This document shows, in pieces, positions 1 to 13,300 of a DNA stretch of 64,000 bases; within the stretch, counting starts at the first letter, position 1, and each line of letters begins with the position of its first letter. The notes beneath the pieces are model-generated. The model did not search any database. It was given only the letters and a program-made list of their open reading frames with translations, and had not been told where the DNA came from. The translations under genes were made by a program, and so were the position numbers. This DNA is from Bugulina stolonifera (Eukaryota; Bryozoa; Gymnolaemata; Cheilostomatida; Bugulidae): assembly GCA_935421135.1 (NCBI GenBank), contig OW285188.1, forward strand, positions 15,539,233 through 15,603,232, given 5' to 3'.

Positions 1-426
1 AACTCTTACATTACACTGTATGTTAGAATTTCAAGTGCCGAACCTTTTGTAACAAAAAAATATGATATTTAAGCTTACCAATTATTAATACATATTTTGA
101 TGTGATCTTTTTTGTGTACATATTCATATAGCGTTATTCACTGTTACCAAACCTCCAATTTTAATGGAGGGCTTCCTTAAAACTAAAGAAAAAATATTTT
201 GTTAAGCAGTATGGAATGGAGAACTCAGCAGGTATTGAATTAAGAGTGACTATTGTGGGACATAATGTTTTAACAAGTAAAACCTTCCATAGCAAATGCA
301 TGTGTTTCAAGTTTTATAAGTATTATTATTGCTGTTGTGTAGTGTAAGGATGTTACCAAAGATTTTGGATGGATTGTAAAAAAAAAACAATAAAAAGTGA
401 AAAACCCAAATAACTGTTACTTTATA
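1..426. other. AT-rich 3' flank, no gene seen
   Basis: No open frame with coding character is visible. The stretch lies downstream of the minus-strand coding segments that follow. I see no convincing minus-strand polyadenylation signal; an AATAAA near 389 is in the plus orientation only. Confidence 0.4.
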
Positions 427-741
427 TTAGTCGACAAAGTTGAGTGTTTTGCAGACAATGGCTGTGTTTCTTTGACTAGTAAATGGCATATCCTTCTCAC
501 AGTTGGCAATACCATAGCAGCTAGGTTTCAGAGGGTCTGGTTTTGGTCTAGATGGAGGTTTATCAGCAAAGGGCAATGGAATAATGGTCTCGTCTACTGT
601 ATAGCCTCTCACACCTTTCAACCTCTGGTGGTGTTTGAGACCTTTTACACCATGATATCTAAAACATGTACACTTATGTGTGGAATATACAGGTTCTGAG
701 AGAATGACATTACCAAGCATTTGATTGTCAGTGATGAGCAA
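427..741 (-). CDS. candidate terminal exon, unknown protein, proline-rich C-terminus
   Basis: An open minus-strand segment of about 104 codons ends in a stop at 427. Its C-terminal half is rich in Pro, Lys and Asp (for example PLPFADKPPSRPKPDPLKPS), unlike a chance AT-rich reading. It could be the last exon of the coiled-coil gene upstream (1,310-18,785). However, the last well-supported exon there (1310-1368) ends in phase 2, and every plausible acceptor here gives a phase-0 entry, so at least one exon is missing from the link. It could instead be the last exon of a separate gene. Function unknown. Confidence 0.35.
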   Translation of the reverse strand: MLITDNQMLGNVILSEPVYSTHKCTCFRYHGVKGLKHHQRLKGVRGYTVDETIIPLPFADKPPSRPKPDPLKPSCYGIANCEKDMPFTSQRNTAIVCKTLNFVD

Positions 742-891
742 TCCCTGCTTGCCCAGATATGGTAGAAATGTATAACAATAAGACTTCTAGTTGAAGAATA
801 ACAATAGTGCTTCCAGTTGAAGAACTGAGCAGATTATAAAATAAATTTTATGAATAAGGTCTAATTCATTCAATATTTACTGCTGCTAGAA

Positions 892-975
892 AAATTTTTC
901 ATGGCAGAAACTACCAATCTTAAGTTTGGTAGTTCTACCCAGAGCCATTGGCTCTGGTTCTACCATGAAAAAATT
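892..975. repeat. foldback element with a three-way-junction shape
   Basis: Outer arms (TTTTTCATGG.AGAA and TTCTACCATGAAAAAA) are inverted. Between them are two further hairpins: AACTACCAA/TTGGTAGTT at 909-934 and a perfect CCAGAGCCA/TGGCTCTGG at 939-957. On one strand this could fold into a stem with two side hairpins. No target duplication was identified. It may be a tiny MITE or a structured regulatory element. Confidence 0.5.
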
Positions 976-1042
976 AAATATCATAATTATCAGCTTTATC
1001 CATAAATGTATTTTATAATATCTATTTATACAATATTATTTA

Positions 1043-1245
1043 TTAATCACAGGAGATTTCACATAATGTTGCACAATTAATCCTTGTACATGACTGTATC
1101 AACATAGTACTTCTAAATGAAATATTTGAAAAGGGCATGAAGTGGTTCCGCCTGGACACCCAGGCTAACTGATCCAAACCAGCTGTAGTCACTACTAACT
1201 GCGCTAAGCTGGCAACCAGACAGGTAGTAGAGTAGAGTAACTTCC
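1043..1245 (-). CDS. possible alternative last exon of the coiled-coil gene
   Basis: A minus-strand acceptor (a run ending TTTTAG near 1245-1247) opens a frame of about 67 codons that ends in TAA at 1043. It joins in frame to the phase-2 donor of exon 1310-1368. The segment contains AGCGCAGTTAGTAGTGACTA, which resembles a tRNA A-box, so it may be an exonised SINE fragment and not conserved coding sequence. Weak support. Confidence 0.25.
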
Positions 1246-1309
1246 TAAAATATTTTAAGCACATAAATCTTTGAATGGCTCTTTTTACATAATAAAATAG
1301 AAAACTTAC

Positions 1310-4300
1310 TTGTATCTATTCTTGTAATCAAGTTCCGTCCATTTAGCATCTAAATGAAGCTGGTAATCCTATAACAGACAAATGATTTTATATAATATTT
1401 GTAAATAATAATGTATTCTACACAAGAGGAAAAATGCTATAAAGTTTTGCTTACTTCATTAGCCTCTGACCAGTCACCTTTGTTTTTAACTACAGATTTG
1501 TCCCTTAGCCAGAAAATCTCAGGTCCATTAGATTTAAAAGACACTCCTGTAAATATAATATAATATTGTGGTGGAGCAACCTCATAGGGGGCTGACACCA
1601 GGCTAATGTGGGCTAATGGAGCCAGAGTACAGACTCTAAACTTGAATTGTAAATTATTATATTATTTTTACTATGCATGATTTATCAGAATTTTTGAGAT
1701 TATCATGTTGTATTTTGGGGCTCAGGTATAGGGTAATCCCAGGCCAGCTCCCCTCTCAAGTTTAATAGGCCTAAATTAATAGTATAAAGGACATGTGAAT
1801 CTTCAGTCTAAAGGGTGGGTACAGCTATTAGTACCAGTCTACCACTGGCCTTGATTAATACACAACCAATAACCAAAGCTGATTTCTAAAATACAGTCAT
1901 GTTCAAAAATATTAACCCCCCCCCCCCCCCACCCCCAATGTAACCCTAGCAATCGAATATAAATGGGATGTATTTTTAACAGGCCTTGCACATTACATAA
2001 TTTATTTAAACCAAGCAAATTGTACATTATTGTAAAGCTTTCTAATGGTATCAAAAGGTCTTCCATTGAAGACATATTTACTCAATACTAGGCTTTGGAA
2101 ATGGACCCAATATCAAGAACAAAATTTGGTGCTTGTATATAATTGGAGTCATTGTATCTAATATCAACCAATCACAACGAACTGAAAAGACCCAACATGG
2201 CTGAAAAAAAAAACAATCAGCCTTTCATTAAAAATAAACTCTTGCAAAGGCAACATTTCTCTGGACCTCTCTCCTACTACCTGATCCACTACAGCACCCA
2301 GTGTGGTTCAACTACTAGTACTCATAGCTTGGTTGACCTTAGGTTGGGCCCTCTCTAAATGCAACTGAAGTAACACAAGTACAATAACTGAATTTTATTC
2401 AGCCAGTCAATAGGGTCATGCTATATGTGGTGGTGGACTGTGTGTAGCCGAATATTACAATGTAATGAATAATGTTATTAGAATTATTTGCAGTAAATAC
2501 TATAAGCTGAACACTGTAAACCTGGTTATAATTGAAATGCTGGATTACATGATATGATCATATAATATTATTATACTAACATCATTCAGTTAATCCACCA
2601 AAGTAGCTTGGCATAGTTGAAAGAAAACAATATTATTACAGTCATTATTTACTAGCAGTTGAATGTGGTATATGCTACAGCCTACATGTAACACTTTGAA
2701 CATACATTGCATATTTGAGAATAATATCATGTGATGCAGATTATAGAACATTCTAGATTTTAGAACTGTTGAGATTGTAATTTGAATTTGTAACATATGA
2801 ATGGTTCTGTGTAATCTTGCTTAATAACAGTGTGTATAATTATTTAGTGACAGAGTACAATAAATCATTACATAACACAGTAAATTACCTGTTACCAAAG
2901 GGGGTGGTGGCTTTGTAGTAGTAGCCCTCTGGGGGTGGTGTGTGTTCCTTACAGTAGGCCTATGTTGTACAGATCTGGATACATTGAATGAATCAGCTAG
3001 GAACTTTGTAGCATGCCCAAGGAGCTCCTTCCTGATCTCTCCTTCATATCGTCTGCCAACAACTCTTTTCTCTCCATCAGGTCCACTTGGTTCAGGGGAA
3101 CTAGATCCAAATTGTCTGCAATATTTACATGAGATTTTGAGCTACTTGTACATTACTGTAGTAAACAATAACTACCTTCCCACTTTGTAGCATGGTTTCT
3201 GGGTAAGACAAGGGTGACCTGAAGGGGTCTGTATGGCAACAGAGAAGTCTAGTATGCTATTATTGACCCTTATATACTCTTAACTTCAGTTAGAAAGCCC
3301 ACAATATGAACAGCTAGAACTAACAGTCCTGTACAAATGATTACTAATACAGATTCTCTATTATGAAATTGTTACTTCAAAGAAGGAATGGAATACAGCT
3401 AACCGACATCTATAAATAATAGACACCCCAATTTAACATTATTATCATTATGATGCAGTCGTGGGGAGATTCTGATAACTTTGTGATTGGGCAATTACAT
3501 GTAGGTTGAGAATTATTCAAGAATAGAGAAGACAACTTCTACTGCTTCAGTCAACGTCATTTCTGTCCTACTCTCCCTTAGAATTCGGGACAAAATTATC
3601 AGTCATCTCCTAGCTATTTTACAGAATTTGTAAATTAACCAAATCAACTTTTCCTAAGTGCTAATCTACATAATAAATAGGCATGCCTAGATGAAAACTG
3701 AACTCACCCTGTGCCATTATAAGAATCCAATTTGGACACTATTACTCTAACATGCTCGCTCATCTTCTTGTTAAAATCGTTTATTACTTGTAATATAGTT
3801 CCAGATTTCTGATTCAGCAAACTGTTTTGTTGTAGAGCTTGCAAACTTAAAAAGTCTAAAATTAAAAAATACAGACATAGAAAAATAATGCACATAGTAC
3901 ATTAGTAGGAATAAATAGCCTGGCTTTAACAGCTAGGGTTAAAGATTGGAAGAACTAATATAGATTATTAGATTGCTTTATCATTCCAGTTTATGATCTT
4001 GGGTTAGAAGAAATTTACTACATTACTGGATATTGCAGACCAAAGGAGGACAAACGCAAACATTATTGAACTGAAACCAAGTGAAGAGTTATCTTACCCA
4101 TATTCCCGCTGTTCGGTAAAACTATATATTGATGTATAAACTCTTCAACCTGGTATTTAGACATGGACATGCCACTGAAATGATTAGTCAAGTTGTCCAG
4201 CATCTGTAAGAATGAGATGTAACTATTATGCAGCTATTACAGAACAGCATCCTAACATAAAAATCATGTTTATGTTTATCAAAACAGATTCGAAATATAC

Positions 4301-7300
4301 ATGCATTTGACTCACCCGTTTGAACTCTTTGTTCTGTATGCTACTACGACAGAGTTGTTTCACCCTCTCAACTCGCCTACTCTGTTCCTCATCACCCAGT
4401 GGCACTACATTGGGCGAAAGAGAACTAGCCATGTTGTTCTACAATAAAACACAATTCCTATTAATAATTTTGTTATTCCGCAAACATCTGTGCTGAAGGA
4501 AAATTAGATTTTTCTGAGAGGAATTGAACATCTATCAGCTTATTAGTTGGCCTTGGTAATGAATTGTTACTACTTCTTATTTTTATCTTAAGAAAGTATA
4601 TTGGGGTAGAAATTGCAAGAATATGTTATTTTATAGGAATGTAGCCTAAACCGACCCTGATCATCATGAGTTAAAGTATATCATTACACTACTAAATGGT
4701 CTACTACTAATACAGGACCATCTGCAAAGGACATACCTTGATCATATATGACTCGAGCCTCCCAATCAGGTGTTTGTGTAGATTTGTTATTCTATCATAA
4801 TGTTGTCTGCGTGAAGCAATATCTCGTAACATTTCATCACTAGCTTTTAGTCGCTCTTCATGTTCATCGTTCCTTACGAGTAATTAGTAAACAGCTCATT
4901 TGCAAACAACATAGATTGTTTCCATTAGACTAGAAATCTAACTGTCTCCAGGAAAACATGGACATAAAAATAATGCATTTCATCCGGTAAAAATATACAT
5001 TTTAAACACAACTTACATTCTACGCAATTCAGCCTGGCACAGCTCATACTCATGGCGAAAGAACTCCAACTCCTGTGAAATGTTTTTACATTTCACTTCC
5101 TAAAACATAATAATTATATTGTTGTGAATAATTATTGTTACAGTTATAAATACATTATGTAAACAACAATAGATAGTAACCAGCTGGCAAACTCTATGAG
5201 CAACTACGTTGTATGTACATTGCATGTGCAACTACGGTTTTAAAGTTGAGTAAATGACCTTATTGCGATCACAGACTGAAATTAATAACATAGTAATTGA
5301 TATGTATATAATATACCTTCTTCCCAAGCCATAGGATGTCAATACACATTGTGCAAAAATTGCATGTATACATACAATGTTGTACATGCTTGGAATATTC
5401 TATACATATCCATTACTGTGTATAGAATGGGCATAGATGGCCATCAATTAGTATACTCGAGCTTTTGCTAGCTCTATTCGATTCAAATCATGCAAACCCT
5501 TTTATTGAAGTTGCCATCCCCTACATGCTTTGAACTGCAAGTAGATGTAGATGTTCAATGGATGAACTTTATATAACCAAGATACTGACGAAAGCTGCAT
5601 TCTATAGGCTTATCGCCAGCTCAGGTTTCTGATTCGATACTACGAACTGACTGTTAGGTGGACCCACTGATACCTCTATGGGAAAGATGTTACCTCTCTA
5701 TGCCTCCTTTCTGCTACTTCTAAACTGATATGTTTTAGGTTATCTTCTGATACTGTTAGTTTCTCTTGTAGACTGTGCTTTTCTGTCTGTACCCCTTGGA
5801 GCAGTTCTTGTGTGTTCTAAAACCAACGAGCAAGGCAATATCGTATGAGCTTATGTGAACTGCACTTACTAGAAGTACTGATAAATGTTATACCTTCCAC
5901 AGTGACAATTTTCTGCAGATAGACTGGCACAGATATTGTAGGTCCATGCATGCTATAAGCTGTGAATATAAAACCAAGCTGAGACTAACCCACTACAACT
6001 TGGATCCAATAAGCATCTCAGGATTACTGTATAATATACCACATTATTTCATGGTACATGTGTATAAAATGTGTATATATGTGTAAATGTGTATATATTG
6101 GTGCCCTTTTACCCTGTACAAGAACTGATTTCTGTATATGACTACGTTATTGCAAAATACCCATAGACATTATTTACCTTCCCAACAAGAACTATGAGAG
6201 AAGTAAAGTTCTCAAGAACATAACAGAGACAAATTATCAAAAAATGTCTGTGCAAAACTTATTAATCCAAAAATTCAAACTTATCTTAAAAGAACTAAGT
6301 AACTGGTGAGAGTTAGAGTAGAATATTCAGGAATAGTTGGCTAATAAAGTATTGGATAGCATAATGGAGTACAGCAATAGTAGCAGAAACCTACAGTGAG
6401 AGATAACCGGAGCTGTTTACTCTTCTTCTGATGTAGCTCCGCCTCTTCTCGATATTTCTTAGTGGAGAGCTGAACCTGACTCTTCACTGCTTTTAGAACT
6501 ACAGATAAATATTCCTTTTCACAGTTATAATCATTATTTTAGTTAAAGTATCTTCTTTAACCTGTATGGCAATAGTTCAGTGAGGATATCAAATATATTT
6601 CAATACCAGATAGCAACAAAATGTTGATAGTAGCTGCAGCTGTTGTCAACAAACAACACGTTTTCCTATTGACAGGCACTATTTCTCAGAAAAACCGCCA
6701 TTTGGCCATATGCCAACTTAGGAATATCTCCTGAAGTAGAATTCAAGCTCATAACTAAAGGGGAATAATATATTCCATATATACATGTATATATATTATC
6801 CCGTCGACAGCATGCCGATACACAATATCAGTAATAAATACACAAGAGCAGATCTTAACTTACGCATTGTTATTTTATCTTTCATAGCGACCCATTTCTT
6901 GGAAACCACACGTGCAGCATTTTTACTTACTTCTGGCAGCAAACCTGCCTCAAATTCCGTGTATATTTCCTCTACCAGTTTTGCTGGAGACTTTGACTTT
7001 TCACCTCCGCTAGAGTACACATACAACTTAGCACAATTGACACCATTGGCTATTATTACATGTATGTGAACAGATGCCTGTCATTCTATGTTACTGTTTT
7101 ATCTTGGCAACTATTTGATGCGAATCATTTGAAAGCACTTTGTGGCAGTATGCTGTAACCTGCTAAGCAACAGAATCACACATCGTGTTCCTTACCTGAT
7201 GCGAGAGTGTTTAGTAGCTGAGATAGAGCGTACTGACTGCACAGGTTTACGAGATTCTGACCTTGATGAAGGAACCTTTTCAACTTTTCTTGGTCTGGAG

Positions 7301-10300
7301 TCAACATCTGATAGCTGTGACTTTGTATGGACAGGGCCTAAACTCTGCAAGCCACATTTACATAGCGTGTTACAATAATGTTGGTAATTCATCAAAAAAT
7401 ATTCGAGATATTAAACAATAAACTCGATAATTTTAGTCTATAGCTGTGACATCACCCATGACTTACATTGTATGCTAAAAGTATAATAAAATAATTTGAT
7501 TATGTAAATACATCTATCCTCGTGTATTTAGATAAAACTTACTACAATGGTTGGTTGAATGTCTTCTGCATCATCTACCTCTTCTGCAACTCGTTTGCTG
7601 GTCTGCAGGTCTAAAATGGTATATATTGATTTATATATGTACACAAACAATGACAGATGGCATTTAATTAATCAAATCAAAATCAGTAGAGAGTTGTCAT
7701 TCCTTTACCCCATTAGAGATTGGTACCAGAGAGAAAAAAATAAGAGTATCACAACAAATGAATGCATTGGTTCCAACAATATGTATACATGTATACGCAT
7801 TTCACATACCACATGCATTATAGATATACACAACATATAAAATACACAGTAGTGCATTGAGCGTATTACCACCTTTACTAATTGAAACAGAACTTGTAAT
7901 TGCATCTCATCAAAAACAATTGAGAGAAACACCTAACTCGGACCAAAGTCATCTAGATTAGATTAGTAGCAATGGAGAAATTTTAATAACCCTAGATCTA
8001 GGTTTATGATTGAAGGAATTACACTCATAACTACACAGAGAAGACGACTTCTTACCCCCTCTATATCTAACTCACTCAAGCACTGCATTATACCACAATA
8101 AATTGATAACTACTCACTATCATAATTTGCTTCAAAATGATCTTCTCTAGGATGGTAGGAAACAGTAAGATCGTCTTCACTGTACACTGTATAAACATAA
8201 CTCACACAATAATCTGTATGCAAACCAAGTGTCATGGCAGGATGAAAGTTACTTTAACTAAAAAGTATTGCTTTACAGTAATATATAGAAGGCTATATTT
8301 ACTTACCAACATCAGAGGCTCCATATTCAACATCTTTTATCTGAATAAAAGCAAACATCTTCGTATTGAGATTGTGCTAAGAATCATCAGGTGACTGTTT
8401 TAGCACAGAATTGGTAACACAAAGTCAGTGCTAGGAACAAGCCTTAGAAATTTGTCCCCAACCTGAGTCAGGTATGTAATCAGCAAGTAGCGTTGGTTGC
8501 TGAACTGAGATTCAAACTACATGTACAATGTAATTGACTAGATATAGGCAGAATATTGGTCCTAAATGGTACGGAGGGTCCAATAGACACCTTGTTGAGT
8601 GAGAACATATTGATCACCATTACTTGCTAAGTACTACCTATTGATCAGACTTTAGAACATTGGTTGAGATGTGAAGGGTTGTCTCTACTCTTCACCTTAT
8701 TTGAGGAACATCAAATTTTGTGAATGAAGTGAGCAAACAAGATAAAGAAAGTAAAGGCAATTTGGCTAGGAAAATCTAGTAATTCCAACAATACTGAGCC
8801 AAACAAGTAGAAGTAGAAGTAAATGATCAATTAATGAAAACCAAAGAAACTGCTAAAACTTACGTCTGTCCTACCATTGGGTTTTCTGTCCAGAGACCTT
8901 TTGGAATATGAGATTGTTGTTGCCAATGTGCTATCTGAAACCCTCCCAAGTTCTGGCTGCTGTACCGATTGTCTATCATATTGTATTGTTTGTGGTGTGC
9001 TATAATTGTTATCCTCTTTTTCCCCTATTGTATCATCGCTGTAAGGCATGCTGTCTTTATCATACTTGATTTCTGGTATTGGGCCAACATCACTGTACTT
9101 CTTCAATTTTGATTTACCTTCAATAAACTTCTTCACTACTTGTTTCTTAATCTTTGGTTTAGCATCACCTTGTTTGTTTGTTTCAGTTGTATCATTTTTA
9201 CGACTTTTGACTTGACGCATATTTCCACGGGGTTCTGCTACCTCTGATTTACTATTGTTGGATGTAACAACCTCTGACTTACCATCACGGTGGCTATACT
9301 TCTGGTCATCTGACTCATCATCGTCATTTAACGGTACACCTGCTATGAAATTATCTGTCCACTCAATTAGGTTTTCAAAAGTTGTTGAATGATGACTAGA
9401 GCTTGTCGAGCTATTGGTCTTTGATAGAAGTACTGACCATTTAACAGAGCGCCCCTCCTTCAAAGGACGTCTACTAGATCTTCCACCTTCTGGGTCACTG
9501 GAATACTCCAGAGAATGTCTGGTATCAGTGACCTCCTCATCAGATGCGACTGATTCATACTCCTGAGTAGATTCAACCTCATTTCGAGACGCCGTCTGTT
9601 TCAATTCCTTTGAAGTTTTATGTACACTATCATGGCTAGTTTGCTCATTTAATCCAACAGTATCTTCTGCTCCATATTCATCTTCTTCAGTTACATGTAA
9701 AGACTTCATGCTGACTTCACTTCTATTCTTTGGTGTGCGATATTCCACTTTATTTAAAGCAGCTGTGTGAGAATCTTGATGTACAGGTATTTGAGAATTC
9801 TCTTCATCCCAATCTGTAGAAGCATGTGTTTTATCTTCACCAAAGGATAATGATTTACCAACATCCAGGCGGCGTTTCATGGGCTTTACTTTGACACCAA
9901 CATTCCCAGCAGATTTCGATTTCTCTGTCTTTTCAACTCCCACATTTTGATTAGGAGCCAAATTCTTCCTGTTGGCTTTAGATTTCTTACGCCTTTTAGC
10001 ATCAACAATATCAGCTAGTCGAAGGCTTCCATTTTCATTTGCAGTAGCTGATCCCACACTGGTGCTGTGTAAGATAATGTAGGATGCTACACAAAAATAA
10101 TCAAAGCTCCCCGAAGTACACAGAAACACATAGTCTCTGCAACAAGACTATTTGAAACATAAGACAAAAAGTTGAATACAGGTATTTTATTTTACTTACA
10201 TATCACTCTTTCCTCGTGGTTGCAAACTGTCAGGATCCGGACTAGCTCTTCCTGCAGTAAAAATATTTTATGAAAAACTTTGCATGCTCTTTCTAGATAC

Positions 10301-13300
10301 CATAATCGTCCACTCTGTATACACGTATCACCAATGAATGTTCAGTAGTTGAAAACAATACAGGTAGTATCAGCTGATAGTTCATTACATACCACCTGTA
10401 TCAAGATCTAAGCTCTCTACAGACTCATATGTGCTGGCAACATCCATCAGGTCCTCCTCAGTTTTGACTGCTTGTAGAGCAAGAGGTTCCTTAGCCTTAG
10501 AGACCCATGTACTCAGTGAGCCAGGGAACTGGCTGAAAAACAAGGAGATAGTACTATATTGATAGCAGTAACACTAATATACCACGTAAGCATTGAGTAA
10601 ATTTAAGCAGATTTTGGCAATGATACTGCCTGTTATCTTCTAGTAAGCATTAGAGAGGTTTCAGGCTAAAGCAATGAACAGAATACAATATTTTCCTAGA
10701 ATCACAGACTATAGAATACATCATTTCACCTATCAATGCGATTGCGAACATAACTTGACATCCTTCTGTTGTCGTAGAAAATATCAGATATTGCTTCCAT
10801 AACGTGCTTCAACATTTCTTGAGTATTACGCAATCCCTCATCATATTGCTTCTATAAAGTAAAAATAAATCTAATTGTATATCAGGTGCAGTGTCCTTCA
10901 TTTTTGGTTGTCAAATTAATATATCTTAAATTTCTGTAGCGGATATCTGACATTGAACATTATAATTTACATGCATCTTTCGCTTTTTTGGAAGATGTAT
11001 GGCAAAATCTCTCATAATCTGTCCTTGTAAATCTTCCATGTGTTTCCCTCTTTGCTTCAACTCAAGGTTTGCTGCCTCCACCTGACCTTGCAATTCTGTG
11101 ATTCTATCTTGATAAACCTGCAGAACCATATTTCAAATAAAACAGACCCCATTTCAAAGATTTATTGAATGCATAGACTCATGCCTTCTATCCACTGATA
11201 AAATCCATCCTTGAAGAGTTTGAGCAATACTAAAACTATTCTCTATAAAATGGCATATATTTTCTCTATGCAAACTCATGTACCATGTGCACAGCTCGAA
11301 TTAATTAAAATAATAACCAACTAAAACCAGGAATTGATATTTTCAAGTTAAACAGATTAAAACTGATGTTACTATGTCTTGCTATAATATACGTGTATAT
11401 AATTGCCAATGATACTAGTTCTTGGTACATTTACATTTGTATATATTTGTATATCATACCTCATTATCTTCCTTCAGCCTCTTGATTTGTCCATCAAGAA
11501 GTTTTAAAGTGAGAGCAATTTTCCTTTCAGAATGTGAGAGAACTTTCCCAGAGGATATCGACCTTCTTACAGAATCCACCAGTTGAAATAAGTCATCACT
11601 TGACTCTATTGAATAAAGCAAACAACTCCCGATAGCTACTAACATCCTTGTGATTGGGGACCTCTGCATGAACACACTGGCTATTAATTGTGGTATTTAA
11701 ACAAGTTCATGGTCACTTCGTGCTACCGAATTCCAAAAACATCACAGACGACAAAACATGTAGTTTCAATATCTTACATACCGCTTTCAATGCTAGTAAC
11801 ATCACTCATCCTTGGCTGTGATACACTTGTAGTAGCTCTAGACTGGCTTCTCTCATTAGACTGCTCAATTCGTTTAAGTTTCTGATAAAATGACAGAACA
11901 TAAATTATACAATCACAGGATTCAGTTAGTCTCAATTATATATCGCATGACCTACAGGAAACATAAAAAATGCAGCGTACAACATGTACAACGTCGATGG
12001 CTTGACACGAGTCTAAATTGAGATTACTTTAATTTGAAAACGAATCCAAGCTGTTGATCAACACTTCGTCTTATAGCTACTTAAATAGATCATGTGATCA
12101 ATTACACTCACAGCACGAAGAAGAGTAACTTCGTTTTGCAGTTGATTAAACACAGCTTTCTCGACCATGACAAGACCCTCCGGTACTCCACTCTCACGGC
12201 CATTGTTTAACGTCTGTGCCTCCATCTCACGGGTCTGTCCCGACACATCTAAAGTTAACAGAGCATGAAGCAAGGTGGCAGTAGAAAATTAGTCATTATA
12301 TAATCAACCTGCAATATAGAATCTAGTTATACGACATACATGGCCATAATTATACATTTGTATAGACATATACATTTACCTGTAATTGTGCATGTATGCG
12401 TCCATGTATATGTATTGCACCAATATTACTTTATAAAACATACATGCACATTTTGTGGCCAAAGAACTAACTACAAGGAAACGAGGACTGGTGGTACTGC
12501 AATGCTCCTGCCACTCTATTATATTTTTAATAGGGTTCCATGGTTTGCAACTCATTACAGCGCTAGGATGTCAGTGAATACGCAGTACTAGATCAGTCAC
12601 ACAGAACTGGTTATACGTCAAATATTGGTGAGAGTTATTAATAACTCATGGGATGGCTGTACAGTAGATCACAGCTGTTACTAGTGCAAGCTGAATACTA
12701 GCTGCATAACGTAAATGGGGTGAGTATGGCACAGAGTTCATACCATTATTTGCTCTTAGGTTTTTCTCTATTGCAGCTTTTAGTGCATTTGAATCCTTAA
12801 CCGAATCTTTATTTGAATAAAGAGAGTTGGTGACTTTCTGATAGTCACTAGTTAGCTTCATAAGTTTATCCTCATAATATTTGGTGCGATCATGAGCTGA
12901 TGCCAGCATGCTGTCCATCTTTTTCTAACCAAATTTACAAGACTAGTTGCAATTGGATTACATACTGGTGCATGCATGTTAGCTGAAGATCAATCACAAA
13001 TGAATCACGCAGTGTATGTCCATTATAGCAATATAGTCATATACACTAACTGGCATGCCATGCAGCTATTCTGTTACACATAAACATGATTGTAGTCTGT
13101 GTGCAAGTTTGTGCACATTTACCTAGTGTCCCTGTTTCGCACGGAAGTCCTTATTCAAACAGTTTCACATATTAGGCTAAATTTACTAAATATACATGTA
13201 TATGAATTGCACAATACAAGTCGCAATGTGTTTGTGCAACATTTCTACAACATGTAATTTTCAGTAACACTTATTTTACTAAAACAAAATATGCCAAATG

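Noticed and set aside
5660..5700. Third copy of the CATAGAGGTAAC transposon end
   Set aside because: The similar CATAGAGAGGTAAC here is simply the end of a coiled-coil exon (RRHRE) plus its splice donor.
7870..7932. Additional 63-bp exon of the coiled-coil gene
   Set aside because: It has splice-like borders, but it fits no required phase. The neighbouring exons 8118-8144 and 7543-7610 join directly in frame without it.
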